Below, in pieces: positions 24,405 through 32,007 of a stretch of DNA of 44,282 bases. The first letter of the stretch is position 1; every line of letters begins with the position of its first letter. The notes beneath the pieces were generated by a model. That model ran no database searches. It was not told where the DNA came from and saw only the letters and a program-made list of their open reading frames with translations. The DNA is from an uncultured Solobacterium sp. (GTDB lineage: Bacteria; Bacillota_I; Bacilli_A; Erysipelotrichales; Erysipelotrichaceae), in assembly GCA_900546285.1 (NCBI GenBank), contig URCJ01000009.1, positions 1 to 44,282 on the forward strand. The letters are read 5' to 3'. The position numbers and the translations under genes are program-made.

Positions 24405-26207
24405 TTAACAGTACTTATCAATCATTTCAACAAGATTTTCGATTTTAAAAGGCTTAGACACATAATCATCCATACCAGCATCCTTGGTCTTTTTAATATC
24501 CTCAGCATAAGCATTAGCACTTAATGCGATAATAGGCAAATTACTATCAATTCTATTAAGTTCCCTAATAGCACGTGTAGCAGATAAACCATTCATATTA
24601 GGCATCACAACATCCATTAAAATCAAATCAAAATAGCCAATCTCAGACTCTTCAAAAACCTTTAACGCATTAAGACCATCGACAGCCTCACTAACCAAAA
24701 CGCCCTCATCTTCAAGTAAAGTCTTGGCAATTTCTCTATTTAAGTCATTATCCTCAACAAGTAAAACCTTTTTACCCTTAATAGATACCTTAGAATCCTT
24801 AGTATTCTTAACAATCTCAGGAGCTATCTTAAAAGGAATCACAACTTCAAAGGTACTTCCTACACCTTTCTTAGAAGTAACCGAAATAGAACCCTTCATA
24901 AGTTCTACAAGTCCTTTGACAATAGACATGCCTAAACCAGTACCTAAACGATACTCATTAAAGTTTTGATTCTCTTGACTAAAAGGCTCAAAGATATGAT
25001 CAAGATATTCTTTATCAATGCCAAGTCCATTATCCTTAACCACAAATACATAAGTAATTAAATCTTCCTTATGTCTTTTTACATTAACATTAAGCTCAAC
25101 ATACCCATCTTTTTTATTATATTTAATCGCATTATCAACAAGATTCAATAAAATTTGTTTCATATGTAAAGAAGAACCATAAACATATGGACAAGTTAAA
25201 CCATCCTTATAATTACAGATTAAATTAATATTCATAGACTCAGCCTTTAACTTAGAAATAGTTTCAACCTCATCAAGAACATCTCTTAAATCAAAAGGAT
25301 CCTCAATCAAGACAGCTCTTTGACTATCTAGTTTGCTCAACTCTAAAACATCATTCAACAAAGACAACAAGTGATTAGCAGCAACCCTAGCCTTATCGCG
25401 ACTTCTTTGATTTAATTCAACATCATCTGGATGATTATCATTGATATCCAAAAGCCCAATAATACCATTTAGTGGCGTTCTTAAATCATGAGACATCTTA
25501 CTCAAATAAGAGTCCTTAGAATCAAGAGCCTGCTTCAAATTATTTCTAACTGCCAAATCTCTGGTTAAGAAAAGTAACCAACCACTTATAACAAGTGACA
25601 ATATTTGAAATGGAAAACCATAAATAAAAGTTTGAATTATCGTGCATAAACTAGGAATAACAACATAACACAGAGTCGCATAATATTCATTTTTCATCAT
25701 CTTATTCTTATTCTTCAACAAGAAATATCCATAACAGAAAATGCCTATAAAAGAAGTAATCTGTGATAAGAAATATAAATTAGTTCTGTGATATACATTA
25801 AACTCATCAAAATAATAGATAATATCAAAGAATTGAGATGCTACCAGCATTATTAAAGAAATAATAATACAAATAAATACAATGTAAAACACACATCTTT
25901 GTTTCTTGTTTGGCTTAATATAATCAATCAAACACTTCCCAAACAACATCAACAAAATATAGTTACATGTATAAACTAAGAAAGTAGCTAAATTATTAAT
26001 GATAAAACCAACATCTGTTGTTACACCATCATAAAGATAAGTCATGCTGTCACTAATTAAAAGTAAAGCACCAAGAGAAACAACATTCATGATATCTCTA
26101 TCAATTTCATCCTTATTCTTTTGTAGGAAAAAGAAGGCACCCAACATTAACGAAACAAATGCCCCAAACAACTCAAAAGAAATAGCCATCGATTTAATAT
26201 CTAACAT
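24405..26207 (-). CDS. Hybrid sensor histidine kinase with receiver domain
   Basis: 600 residues from the ATG at 26207. A TTG-initiated frame to 26261 exists, but its extra residues overlap the promoter. Layout: N-terminal sensor of about seven membrane helices (about 1-215), HisKA with SHDLRTPLNG (phospho-acceptor His), HATPase with NLVDNAIKYN and DNGLGI plus the GTGLGMSIV box, and a C-terminal REC domain (LLVEDNDLNRE, phospho-acceptor Asp in LILMDVVMP, and Lys in YVSKPF). No HPt domain or separate regulator is adjacent, so the output path is unknown. A TATAAT ends seven bases before the ATG with no ribosome binding site. Confidence 0.9.
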   Translation of the reverse strand: MLDIKSMAISFELFGAFVSLMLGAFFFLQKNKDEIDRDIMNVVSLGALLLISDSMTYLYDGVTTDVGFIINNLATFLVYTCNYILLMLFGKCLIDYIKPNKKQRCVFYIVFICIIISLIMLVASQFFDIIYYFDEFNVYHRTNLYFLSQITSFIGIFCYGYFLLKNKNKMMKNEYYATLCYVVIPSLCTIIQTFIYGFPFQILSLVISGWLLFLTRDLAVRNNLKQALDSKDSYLSKMSHDLRTPLNGIIGLLDINDNHPDDVELNQRSRDKARVAANHLLSLLNDVLELSKLDSQRAVLIEDPFDLRDVLDEVETISKLKAESMNINLICNYKDGLTCPYVYGSSLHMKQILLNLVDNAIKYNKKDGYVELNVNVKRHKEDLITYVFVVKDNGLGIDKEYLDHIFEPFSQENQNFNEYRLGTGLGMSIVKGLVELMKGSISVTSKKGVGSTFEVVIPFKIAPEIVKNTKDSKVSIKGKKVLLVEDNDLNREIAKTLLEDEGVLVSEAVDGLNALKVFEESEIGYFDLILMDVVMPNMNGLSATRAIRELNRIDSNLPIIALSANAYAEDIKKTKDAGMDDYVSKPFKIENLVEMIDKYC

Positions 26208-26214
26208 AACATCA

Positions 26215-26220
26215 ATTATA
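26215..26220 (-). promoter_or_regulatory. -10 box of the histidine kinase gene, probably leaderless
   Basis: TATAAT on the minus strand (26220-26215), then seven bases (TGATGTT), then ATG at 26207. No Shine-Dalgarno is present and no -35 box is obvious. Confidence 0.4.
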
Positions 26221-26277
26221 AACGAAAAATTATATAATATGTTATTTTTCGTATCATACAAACATTTTTATAACTAG

Positions 26278-27918
26278 TTACCTACTAAGTGCATCCTCAT
26301 ATAAACAATAATTATCAATATAACTACCGGCATTCCAAACAATATAACCATTATCTAAAATACCCGCATCACTCAAGCCATTGATTTGATCTAATAACTT
26401 CTCATTATCATAGACAACAAATGGTTTGTTTATTGAATTATAGCCTTGAATAAAAGTTCTTACTCTTGCCTTATTTGGGGTAATATCTTGCATATCTTTA
26501 GCTTCCTTACCCCAAGCCAACATTAACTTATAAGGAACTTCCCAAACAACTTCTTCAATATTATAAGCATGGGTATTAAAATGATCAGGATAGGGCATAG
26601 GTGAAATAACATCAACTACACTTGAAATAGCTGGCCAGTATTGTCCATAAGCCGTTACATAATTATTACTAGTCTCCCCAAAGACATCAGCTGAAACATA
26701 AGCACTGACACTATGTAACTCATCAACTGCATACATCAAAAATCTTTGAATAGCCTCAGATCTTGTCTCATCATATTTATTTTGTAAATCAAGAGCATTT
26801 AACTTATCAGCGTAATAATCTATTTGTTCAGGAAAACGCACATAATCAAATTCTATTTCATTGAAACCTAATTTAGTTACAGCCTCTTTGGCAAGCTCTA
26901 CATTATATTCCCATACTTCTCTTACAAAAGGACTAGGCCAATAAGACCCTCCATACATAAAAGGCTTGCCATCATCATTTAAATCCGCAATCGCGAATTC
27001 TGGATGATCAATCATAAAATTCTTATCCTTAAAAACAGTTATACGACCAACCATATAAATGCCAGCATCTTTCACCTTATCAAGTTGTGCTTTAAACTCA
27101 TCCATTGTAAAAGTAGCTGCATCATAAGAAGAAATAGATCTTTCCTTCATAATATCTGACTTATAAGAAACAATATGAGCATCTCTAATATCAATCACAA
27201 AAGTATTTACAGCAGTTCTTTTAGCTAATTCGATATAATCCTCAATGTCTTCCATTGCCTCTTTATTAATATATAAAGACTTACAAACATCAGGCATCAC
27301 ATTACCTTCTATTTGAACCTTTTCGTTGCCTATATAATCAAGTTCACTAGCACTACCTGCTCCATAGGGATTACTTGTATCATTTGAAAAAGGATTAGAA
27401 ATATTCAATAATTCCTTATCGTTTGTAAGATATTTACTTAAAATATAACCACCATCAAATTGATAACGATCAACGCTACCATCATCTTTTAGGGGACTGT
27501 GACCAATAACATTAATCTTTTCGCCCCTTTCTATCAAGCCAGTAAGTTTACTACCCTCTTTGTCTTGATAAACACTACAAGTACGATAAACATATAAAGA
27601 CTTCTCAAATACTGATGATTCTCTATCTAAAACTAAATTATCTTTATAAACATAATAAACAGTGTCATTCAAATAAACCTTATGATATTCATTTCCATTT
27701 TTTTCTTTAGTCTTATCAGATAGAGAAACAAGTTGTCCACGCACTAAAGATACTTCCTTATCATCTTCATCATAAACAAGAACATTACTTGTATCACTAG
27801 CTAAATAAGCATCAGATAGTTTCTCTTTATTTGAAATTCTATAAACCAAAAAAGTAATTAATAAGATAACTATCGCCAACAATAATAAGTCAATTCTTTT
27901 CAATGTTTTCTTTTTCAT
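26278..27918 (-). CDS. DUF4015 glycoside hydrolase-like protein with SH3 domains
   Basis: 546 residues. N-terminal signal anchor (about 8-27), two bacterial SH3-like domains (about 40-100 and 105-165) of the wall-binding type, then a TIM-barrel-like DUF4015 domain (about 205-545). Characteristic segments are NTFVIDIRD, YMVGRITVFKDK, NEIEFDYVRFPE (acidic residues in the active-site strand), SADVFGE, and VISPMPYPDHF. Surface-anchored polysaccharide or wall hydrolase is the likely role; the substrate is not known. There is no ribosome binding site; TATTAT ends six bases before the ATG. Its 3' end lies 71 bp before the histidine kinase start. Confidence 0.82.
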   Translation of the reverse strand: MKKKTLKRIDLLLLAIVILLITFLVYRISNKEKLSDAYLASDTSNVLVYDEDDKEVSLVRGQLVSLSDKTKEKNGNEYHKVYLNDTVYYVYKDNLVLDRESSVFEKSLYVYRTCSVYQDKEGSKLTGLIERGEKINVIGHSPLKDDGSVDRYQFDGGYILSKYLTNDKELLNISNPFSNDTSNPYGAGSASELDYIGNEKVQIEGNVMPDVCKSLYINKEAMEDIEDYIELAKRTAVNTFVIDIRDAHIVSYKSDIMKERSISSYDAATFTMDEFKAQLDKVKDAGIYMVGRITVFKDKNFMIDHPEFAIADLNDDGKPFMYGGSYWPSPFVREVWEYNVELAKEAVTKLGFNEIEFDYVRFPEQIDYYADKLNALDLQNKYDETRSEAIQRFLMYAVDELHSVSAYVSADVFGETSNNYVTAYGQYWPAISSVVDVISPMPYPDHFNTHAYNIEEVVWEVPYKLMLAWGKEAKDMQDITPNKARVRTFIQGYNSINKPFVVYDNEKLLDQINGLSDAGILDNGYIVWNAGSYIDNYCLYEDALSR

Positions 27919-27924
27919 ATTTTC

Positions 27925-27930
27925 ATAATA
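27925..27930 (-). promoter_or_regulatory. -10 box of the DUF4015 gene, predicted leaderless
   Basis: TATTAT on the minus strand (27930-27925), then six bases (GAAAAT), then ATG at 27918. A weak -35 candidate, TTATGC, lies 17 bases upstream. The aminopeptidase terminator sits just before it. Confidence 0.45.
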
Positions 27931-27951
27931 ACAAACTTTTTACTTAAGCAT

Positions 27952-27974
27952 AAAGAAAAGACTCTTTCGAGCCT
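27952..27974 (-). terminator. Aminopeptidase terminator
   Basis: Six-bp stem (27959-27964 with 27969-27974, one G-T pair), a four-base GAAA loop on the minus strand, then TTTTCTTT. It lies 8 bp beyond the aminopeptidase stop. Confidence 0.6.
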
Positions 27975-27981
27975 AATCTAA

Positions 27982-29352
27982 TTATTTCATATCCTTTAAG
28001 AAAGCCTTATAAGCTAGATAAGCTTCATAGATATCTACCTTACTTGTAACTTCATAACAAGCATGCATATTTTGAACCGCAACACCTGCATCAATTACTT
28101 CAACATCCTTATTAGCTAAGATATAAGCGATAGTGCCACCACCGCCTTGGTCAACCTTACCAAGTTCACTTGTTTGATAATTAACACCATTATCATCTAA
28201 AACCTTACGAATCTTAGCGATAAATTCAGGATTAGCATCATTACTGCCACCCTTACCTCTAGAACCAGTATACTTATTAAACACGATACCCTTACCGAAT
28301 TCAGCATTATTTTGATTTGGAGAACTTACACTTGGGTAATTAGGATCATGAGCTGCACTAACATCACTAGACAACATCATTGAATTTCTTAAACATCTTC
28401 TGATATTTAATTCAGAATATTGACCACACTTATCCATTAATTCAGCTAAAGTATTCTCAAAAGCACTTGAACACATACCAGTATTACCTTGAGAACCAAC
28501 TTCTTCCTTATCAGATAAGATGCAGCAACTTGTTCTTTCAGGATTTTCTTCTTCAACAATAGCTCTTAAAGAAGTATAAGCACATACATTATCATCTTGA
28601 CCATAAGCCATAACCATGCTTCTATCAAAACCATAATCTCTTGCCTTACCAGCAGGAACTACTTCAATTTCTGCAGAAATGAAATCATCTTCTTCAATAT
28701 CATATTTTTCTTTTAATAGATTCAAGATATTCTTCTTAACAAGTTCTTTCTCATCTTCCTCTGTTGTAGCAGGAATTGAACCAAATAAAACATTTAAATC
28801 TTCACCTTCTACTACATTAGAACCTGTCTTCTTCATTTGATCAGCAGCTAAATGAATTAATAAGTCGCTTACACCAACAACTGGATCATCTTCGCTTTCA
28901 CCAATCACAACCTTAACTAAGCTGCCATCTTTCTTACAAACAACACCATGAAGAGCTAGAGGTTGAGCAACCCATTGATACTTCTTAATACCACCATAGT
29001 AGTGAGTATCTAATAATACTAGACCTGAATCTTCATATAAAGGATGTTGTTTAAGATCCAAACGAGGTGAATCAACATGGGCACCTAAGATGTTTAAGCC
29101 CTTAGCTAAATCTTCTTTACCAACTACAAATAAGAATAAAGACTTACCACGGTTGTTGAAATAAACCTTATCACCAGCCTTTAATTCGCTAACAGTATTT
29201 AAATCCTTAAAACCAGCCTTTTCAGCAATCTCAATAGAGTTATCTACTGTTTCCCTTTCTGTTTTTGATAAAGACATAAAATCAATATAGTCCTTACCGA
29301 AACTCATTACTGGATCTAAATTACCAGCATATTTCTTCCAAGCATTTTCCAT
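27982..29352 (-). CDS. M18-family aminopeptidase
   Basis: 456 residues from the ATG at 29352, which has GAAAGAAGG seven bases upstream; the longer frame adds an unrelated hydrophobic stretch. Zinc metallopeptidase that removes N-terminal residues from peptides in the cytoplasm. Metal ligands and catalytic residues can be seen in order: GAHVDSPRLD (His, Asp), SDKEEVGSQG (Glu pair), SSDVSAAHDPNY and the C-terminal MHACYEV (His). Length fits bacterial M18 enzymes. It is monocistronic, between the tRNA-operon terminator and its own terminator. Confidence 0.93.
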   Translation of the reverse strand: MENAWKKYAGNLDPVMSFGKDYIDFMSLSKTERETVDNSIEIAEKAGFKDLNTVSELKAGDKVYFNNRGKSLFLFVVGKEDLAKGLNILGAHVDSPRLDLKQHPLYEDSGLVLLDTHYYGGIKKYQWVAQPLALHGVVCKKDGSLVKVVIGESEDDPVVGVSDLLIHLAADQMKKTGSNVVEGEDLNVLFGSIPATTEEDEKELVKKNILNLLKEKYDIEEDDFISAEIEVVPAGKARDYGFDRSMVMAYGQDDNVCAYTSLRAIVEEENPERTSCCILSDKEEVGSQGNTGMCSSAFENTLAELMDKCGQYSELNIRRCLRNSMMLSSDVSAAHDPNYPSVSSPNQNNAEFGKGIVFNKYTGSRGKGGSNDANPEFIAKIRKVLDDNGVNYQTSELGKVDQGGGGTIAYILANKDVEVIDAGVAVQNMHACYEVTSKVDIYEAYLAYKAFLKDMK

Positions 29353-29385
29353 ATATATACCTTCTTTCACTAAGCAATATGATAT

Positions 29386-29413
29386 AAAAAAAAGAGTTAT
29401 CAATCAATAACTC
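29386..29413 (-). terminator. tRNA operon terminator
   Basis: Stem GAGTTAT (29394-29400) with ATAACTC (29407-29413), six-base loop, and eight T on the minus strand. It lies 13 bp after tRNA-Asp. Confidence 0.85.
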
Positions 29414-29426
29414 CAATTCTTACAAA

Positions 29427-29502
29427 TGGCGGTCACGATGGGAATCGAACCCACGATCTCCTCCGTGACAGGGAGGCATGTTAACCGCTACACCACGTGA
29501 CC
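29427..29502 (-). tRNA. tRNA-Asp (GTC)
   Basis: 76-nt cloverleaf with acceptor GGTCACG/CGTGACC, anticodon loop CTGTCAC (anticodon GTC) and encoded CCA. Last gene of the Ser-Gly-Asp operon. Confidence 0.97.
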
Positions 29503-29508
29503 ACTTAA

Positions 29509-29582
29509 TGGAGCAGATGAAGGGAATTGAACCCTCGTGTCGACCTTGGCAAGGTCGCGTTCTACCATTGAACTACATCTGC
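29509..29582 (-). tRNA. tRNA-Gly (GCC)
   Basis: 74 nt, acceptor GCAGATG/CATCTGC, anticodon loop TTGCCAA (anticodon GCC), CCA encoded. Six bp before tRNA-Asp. Confidence 0.97.
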
Positions 29583-29590
29583 ATATATTC

Positions 29591-29681
29591 TGGCGAAGAA
29601 GGAGGGATTTGAACCCTCGCGCCGGAAATCCGACCTAAGGCCTTAGCAGGGCCTCCTCTTCGGCCTCTTGAGTACTTCTTC
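29591..29681 (-). tRNA. tRNA-Ser (GCT)
   Basis: 91 nt with the long variable arm of class II tRNAs, acceptor GAAGAAG/CTTCTTC, anticodon loop CTGCTAA (anticodon GCT), CCA encoded. First gene of the operon. Confidence 0.96.
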
Positions 29682-29718
29682 ATCTCAACACTGTGTTGCC
29701 ACTTATCAGTGCCTATTT

Positions 29719-29748
29719 AATATACCATATACTTTTTAGCTTTGGCAA
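29719..29748 (-). promoter_or_regulatory. tRNA operon promoter
   Basis: Minus strand TTGCCA (29748-29743) and TATATT (29724-29719), 18 bases apart. The start falls near 29712, about 30 bases before tRNA-Ser. Confidence 0.55.
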
Positions 29749-29822
29749 GTATTTTTTAAACTTTTTTAATTTTTTAAGTATTAATTTGCACAGTGGTGCT
29801 AATAATCCTTTTGTTTACTAGT

Positions 29823-30250
29823 TTATTTTGAATAATATTCTCTAAAAGTAATCGTTTTGTTGGAATTTAAGGATAATTCTAATATCTTTTCAGTCTTTTC
29901 TAGATTGGTTCCTTTGGTACTGTATTTGAATGAATACAGATTTAAATAGTCTTGAAGTTCGTCTCTATTAAATCCAGGATGTGCATCTAGAAAGTCTCTA
30001 ATATTAGCGCAGTGATGATTAACTTTTCTTAATGGATTATCTTCATCTTTAGTTTTATTAGGTGTAGTAGCTTTATAGAATTCTTCTTTAAGGTCTAGTT
30101 CTTTGATTAATATGTTATGAGACACTCTCCATCATGCTTTAGTACACTACTAGGCTTAATGTGATTTTTAAAGAATTTAAGTGTCTTTATAGAAGAAGTC
30201 TTAGCTTTGCCTTCTACAAAACAAACTACTGTATCATCATTACAAGTAAT
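29823..30250 (-). pseudogene. Transposase remnant, C-terminal part
   Basis: The minus strand encodes the second half of a DDE-type transposase that I would place near IS1595, without certainty. Upstream frame (about 30247-30126): NDDTVVCFVEGKAK...FFKNHIKPSSVLKHDGE. The reading frame then shifts and continues from 30125 as SHNILIKELDLKEEFY, KDEDNPLRKVNHHC, and FNRDELQDYLNLYSF to 29823. The two frames give one continuous family-like sequence, so this is a frameshifted pseudogene and not a free-standing 100-residue gene. Its N-terminal half is at 31060-31377, with the acetyltransferase segment inserted between. Confidence 0.7.
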
Positions 30251-30270
30251 GTCTTTGGTCGACCAAAGAC
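30251..30270. repeat. Perfect 20-bp palindrome at the insert edge
   Basis: GTCTTTGGTC (30251-30260) followed directly by its reverse complement GACCAAAGAC (30261-30270). It has no T tract beside it, so it is not a terminator. It could be an element end, a recombination site or a dimeric operator for the acetyltransferase gene. Confidence 0.8.
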
Positions 30271-30416
30271 AAGTATTTAGAGAATATTCTTAAGACCCTG
30301 ATTAAATCAAGAAACAATATGTTTCATGTAGTTTTTATTGAGTTTGAGAATACTTCTTCAAATTGATAGAATGAATTTAGAAGTGAGACATTAAATTGAA
30401 AGAAGGAATCATTATT

Positions 30417-31016
30417 ATGATAATCAAACGTTTAAATAAAGATGATTATGCAGGAAAAGAATTTAAAGTATGTTATCAAACCAATGGATATTATGACATT
30501 GTTCCAGACAAATTAGGATTTAAAATACAATATGTTCCCTTTGAAACATGTGTTAGTCGTAGTTTTATAGATGAATTTTTCGGAGAGTGGTTGGACAATC
30601 CCATTGCCTATGGCGCATTTGAAGATGAAAAGTTGATTGGATTTGTTGAAGGTGCCATTGAACAATGGAACAACCGATTCAGAATCAGTAACATCTGTAT
30701 ATTTGAGCAAACTGCACGTAATAATGGTGTTGGAACCGCATTGATACAGACGATTCTTGCAGAAGCAATAAAAACAAATACAAGAATGGTTGTATTGGAA
30801 ACACAATCCTGTAATGAAAATGCGATTTGTTTTTATCAAAAAATAGGTTTTGATATCATTGGTTTTGACTTATATTCTTATTCGAATGAAGATCCAAAAA
30901 AACATGAAATACGAATTGAAATGGGAATGAAACTTGTAAAAGAGTCACATATCGAAGATATGCTTGATGAAGCGGATACTGAAGCAAAAAAACAATCAAG
31001 AAAGATTATCACATGA
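30417..31016 (+). CDS. GNAT-family N-acetyltransferase
   Basis: 199 residues from the ATG at 30417 (AGAAGG lies upstream; a TTG 7 codons earlier starts inside that ribosome binding site). The acetyl-CoA-binding motif A is seen in NICIFEQTARNNGVGTALIQTIL (about 95-117), with the Arg/Gln-x-x-Gly-x-Gly element altered to ARNNGVG, and motif B in CFYQKIGFDIIGFD. The general layout resembles streptothricin-type and other small-molecule acetyltransferases, so a drug-modifying role is possible but unproven. It lies inside a broken transposase gene, which points to acquisition by transfer. Confidence 0.82.
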   Translation: MIIKRLNKDDYAGKEFKVCYQTNGYYDIVPDKLGFKIQYVPFETCVSRSFIDEFFGEWLDNPIAYGAFEDEKLIGFVEGAIEQWNNRFRISNICIFEQTARNNGVGTALIQTILAEAIKTNTRMVVLETQSCNENAICFYQKIGFDIIGFDLYSYSNEDPKKHEIRIEMGMKLVKESHIEDMLDEADTEAKKQSRKIIT

Positions 31017-31059
31017 TGAAGTATTTAAAGCTATACGATCTTCATTAAAAGATACAACA

Positions 31060-31377
31060 AATTACACCAATACAGCATTTGTTTCTAGATAAGCCACGGT
31101 ATAGTTTATTATCCTTTGTTTGTATTTCTGATTGAATAACGCTATAAAACATTTCATCAAGATATACACTACCATCTAGAACTATATCGTCTTAATAATC
31201 TTCAAGTAATATAAACAACTTCTTTAACCAAAACTTAGTTGTAGTAGCAGCGTTTTTATTAACCTTTGATGTTAAGTTAATTGAAGAATTAGAAAATAAA
31301 TTCAAAAGAAACTCTATCCACTCTGATATAGGCAACTTATGATTATCAAATATTGTGTTAGTTAAAACGGTACTCAA
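31060..31377 (-). pseudogene. Transposase remnant, N-terminal part
   Basis: Minus-strand frame from 31377: TNTIFDNHKLPISEWIEFLLNLF and TTKFWLKKLFILLEDY, then an in-frame TAA (31192-31194), then DDIVLDGSVYLDEMFYSV and KLYRGLSRNKCCIGV. This reads as the start of a DDE transposase catalytic region. The original N-terminus is missing (an in-frame stop precedes it). It continues in frame into the remnant at 29823-30250 if the insert is removed. Confidence 0.65.
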
Positions 31378-31426
31378 TTATTTTTGATATTTTCGCTTTC
31401 CTTATTCTCATTCATATTTTCCATAT

Positions 31427-31432
31427 TATAAT
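31427..31432 (+). promoter_or_regulatory. -10 box of dut, predicted leaderless
   Basis: A perfect TATAAT (31427-31432), then six bases (TTAGAC), then ATG at 31439. No Shine-Dalgarno. Confidence 0.5.
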
Positions 31433-31438
31433 TTAGAC

Positions 31439-31918
31439 ATGCAAATAGGAAGATTTCAAAAGGTCAGTATCGACCAATTCAACAAAGATACAAACAATAA
31501 CGATAACACTATATATGAAGATATCATTCTACCAAAAAGAGCCACAACAGGCTCAGCTGGTTATGACTTTGTATGTCCCTTTAACATTACATTAAAACCA
31601 GGACAAAACATCAAAATACCTACAGGCATTCGTTGTCAAATGGAAGAAGGCTATGTTTTAAACATTTACCCAAGATCATCATTTGGCATCAAACACCAGA
31701 TGTTTCTATCAAACACTGTAGGAATTATTGATAGCGACTACTACTACGCCAACAACCAAGGTCATATCATTATCTCTATCATTAATATGGGAGATCATGA
31801 CATCATCATCAACAAAGGTGAACGCTTCGTTCAAGGTATCTTCCTTAAGTTCTATACAGCTTCTGAAGAAGAAATTAGTGAAAGTCGTCACGGAGGCTTT
31901 GGCTCAACCGGTAAATAA
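31439..31918 (+). CDS. dut: dUTP diphosphatase (dUTPase)
   Basis: Hydrolyses dUTP to dUMP and pyrophosphate, keeping uracil out of DNA and feeding dTMP synthesis. All five motifs of the trimeric dUTPase are present: SAGYDF (1), PRSSFG (2), GIIDSDYY (3, catalytic Asp), GERFVQGIF (4) and the C-terminal RHGGFGSTG (5) that closes over the substrate. The 159 residues are normal. The transcript appears leaderless. The stop lies one base before tRNA-Arg, so dut and the tRNA are almost certainly transcribed together. Confidence 0.93.
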   Translation: MQIGRFQKVSIDQFNKDTNNNDNTIYEDIILPKRATTGSAGYDFVCPFNITLKPGQNIKIPTGIRCQMEEGYVLNIYPRSSFGIKHQMFLSNTVGIIDSDYYYANNQGHIIISIINMGDHDIIINKGERFVQGIFLKFYTASEEEISESRHGGFGSTGK

Positions 31919-31919
31919 T

Positions 31920-31995
31920 GCGCCCATAGCTCAACGGATAGAGCGTTTGACTCCGATTCAAAAGGCTGCAGGTTCAATTCCTGTTGGGCGCGCCA
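31920..31995 (+). tRNA. tRNA-Arg (CCG)
   Basis: 76 nt, acceptor GCGCCCA/TGGGCGC, anticodon loop CTCCGAT (anticodon CCG), T-arm GGTTCAATTCC, CCA encoded. It begins one base after the dut stop, and the next gene's AAGGAG begins at the final A of its CCA, so it sits inside a protein-coding transcript. Confidence 0.96.
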
Positions 31996-32007
31996 AGGAG
32001 ATTTTTT

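Larger units (their letters stand above)
30251..31059. other. Approximately 0.8-kb insert splitting the transposase remnant
   Basis: Removing 30251-31059 joins the two transposase halves in frame (GVI from the left half, then TCNDD from the right half). AAT occurs at both edges (30248-30250 and 31060-31062), possibly a 3-bp duplication. The low-coordinate end begins with a perfect 20-bp palindrome, GTCTTTGGTCGACCAAAGAC (30251-30270). No matching terminal inverted repeat is clear at the other end. The only gene inside is the GNAT acetyltransferase, so the carrier is unidentified. Besides the palindrome, 30271-30395 shows nothing I can name. Confidence 0.55.

Noticed and set aside
29823..30125. 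A free-standing 100-residue gene
   Set aside because: The upstream region continues the same transposase homology in another frame, so this is the tail of a frameshifted pseudogene.
31192..31377. A free-standing 61-residue gene
   Set aside because: Transposase-like sequence continues in frame past its stop codon and its true N-terminus is missing; it is part of the same broken transposase.
31984..32007. Start of the esterase at 31984
   Set aside because: That would place eight codons inside the tRNA-Arg acceptor arm. AAGGAG supports the ATG at 32008.
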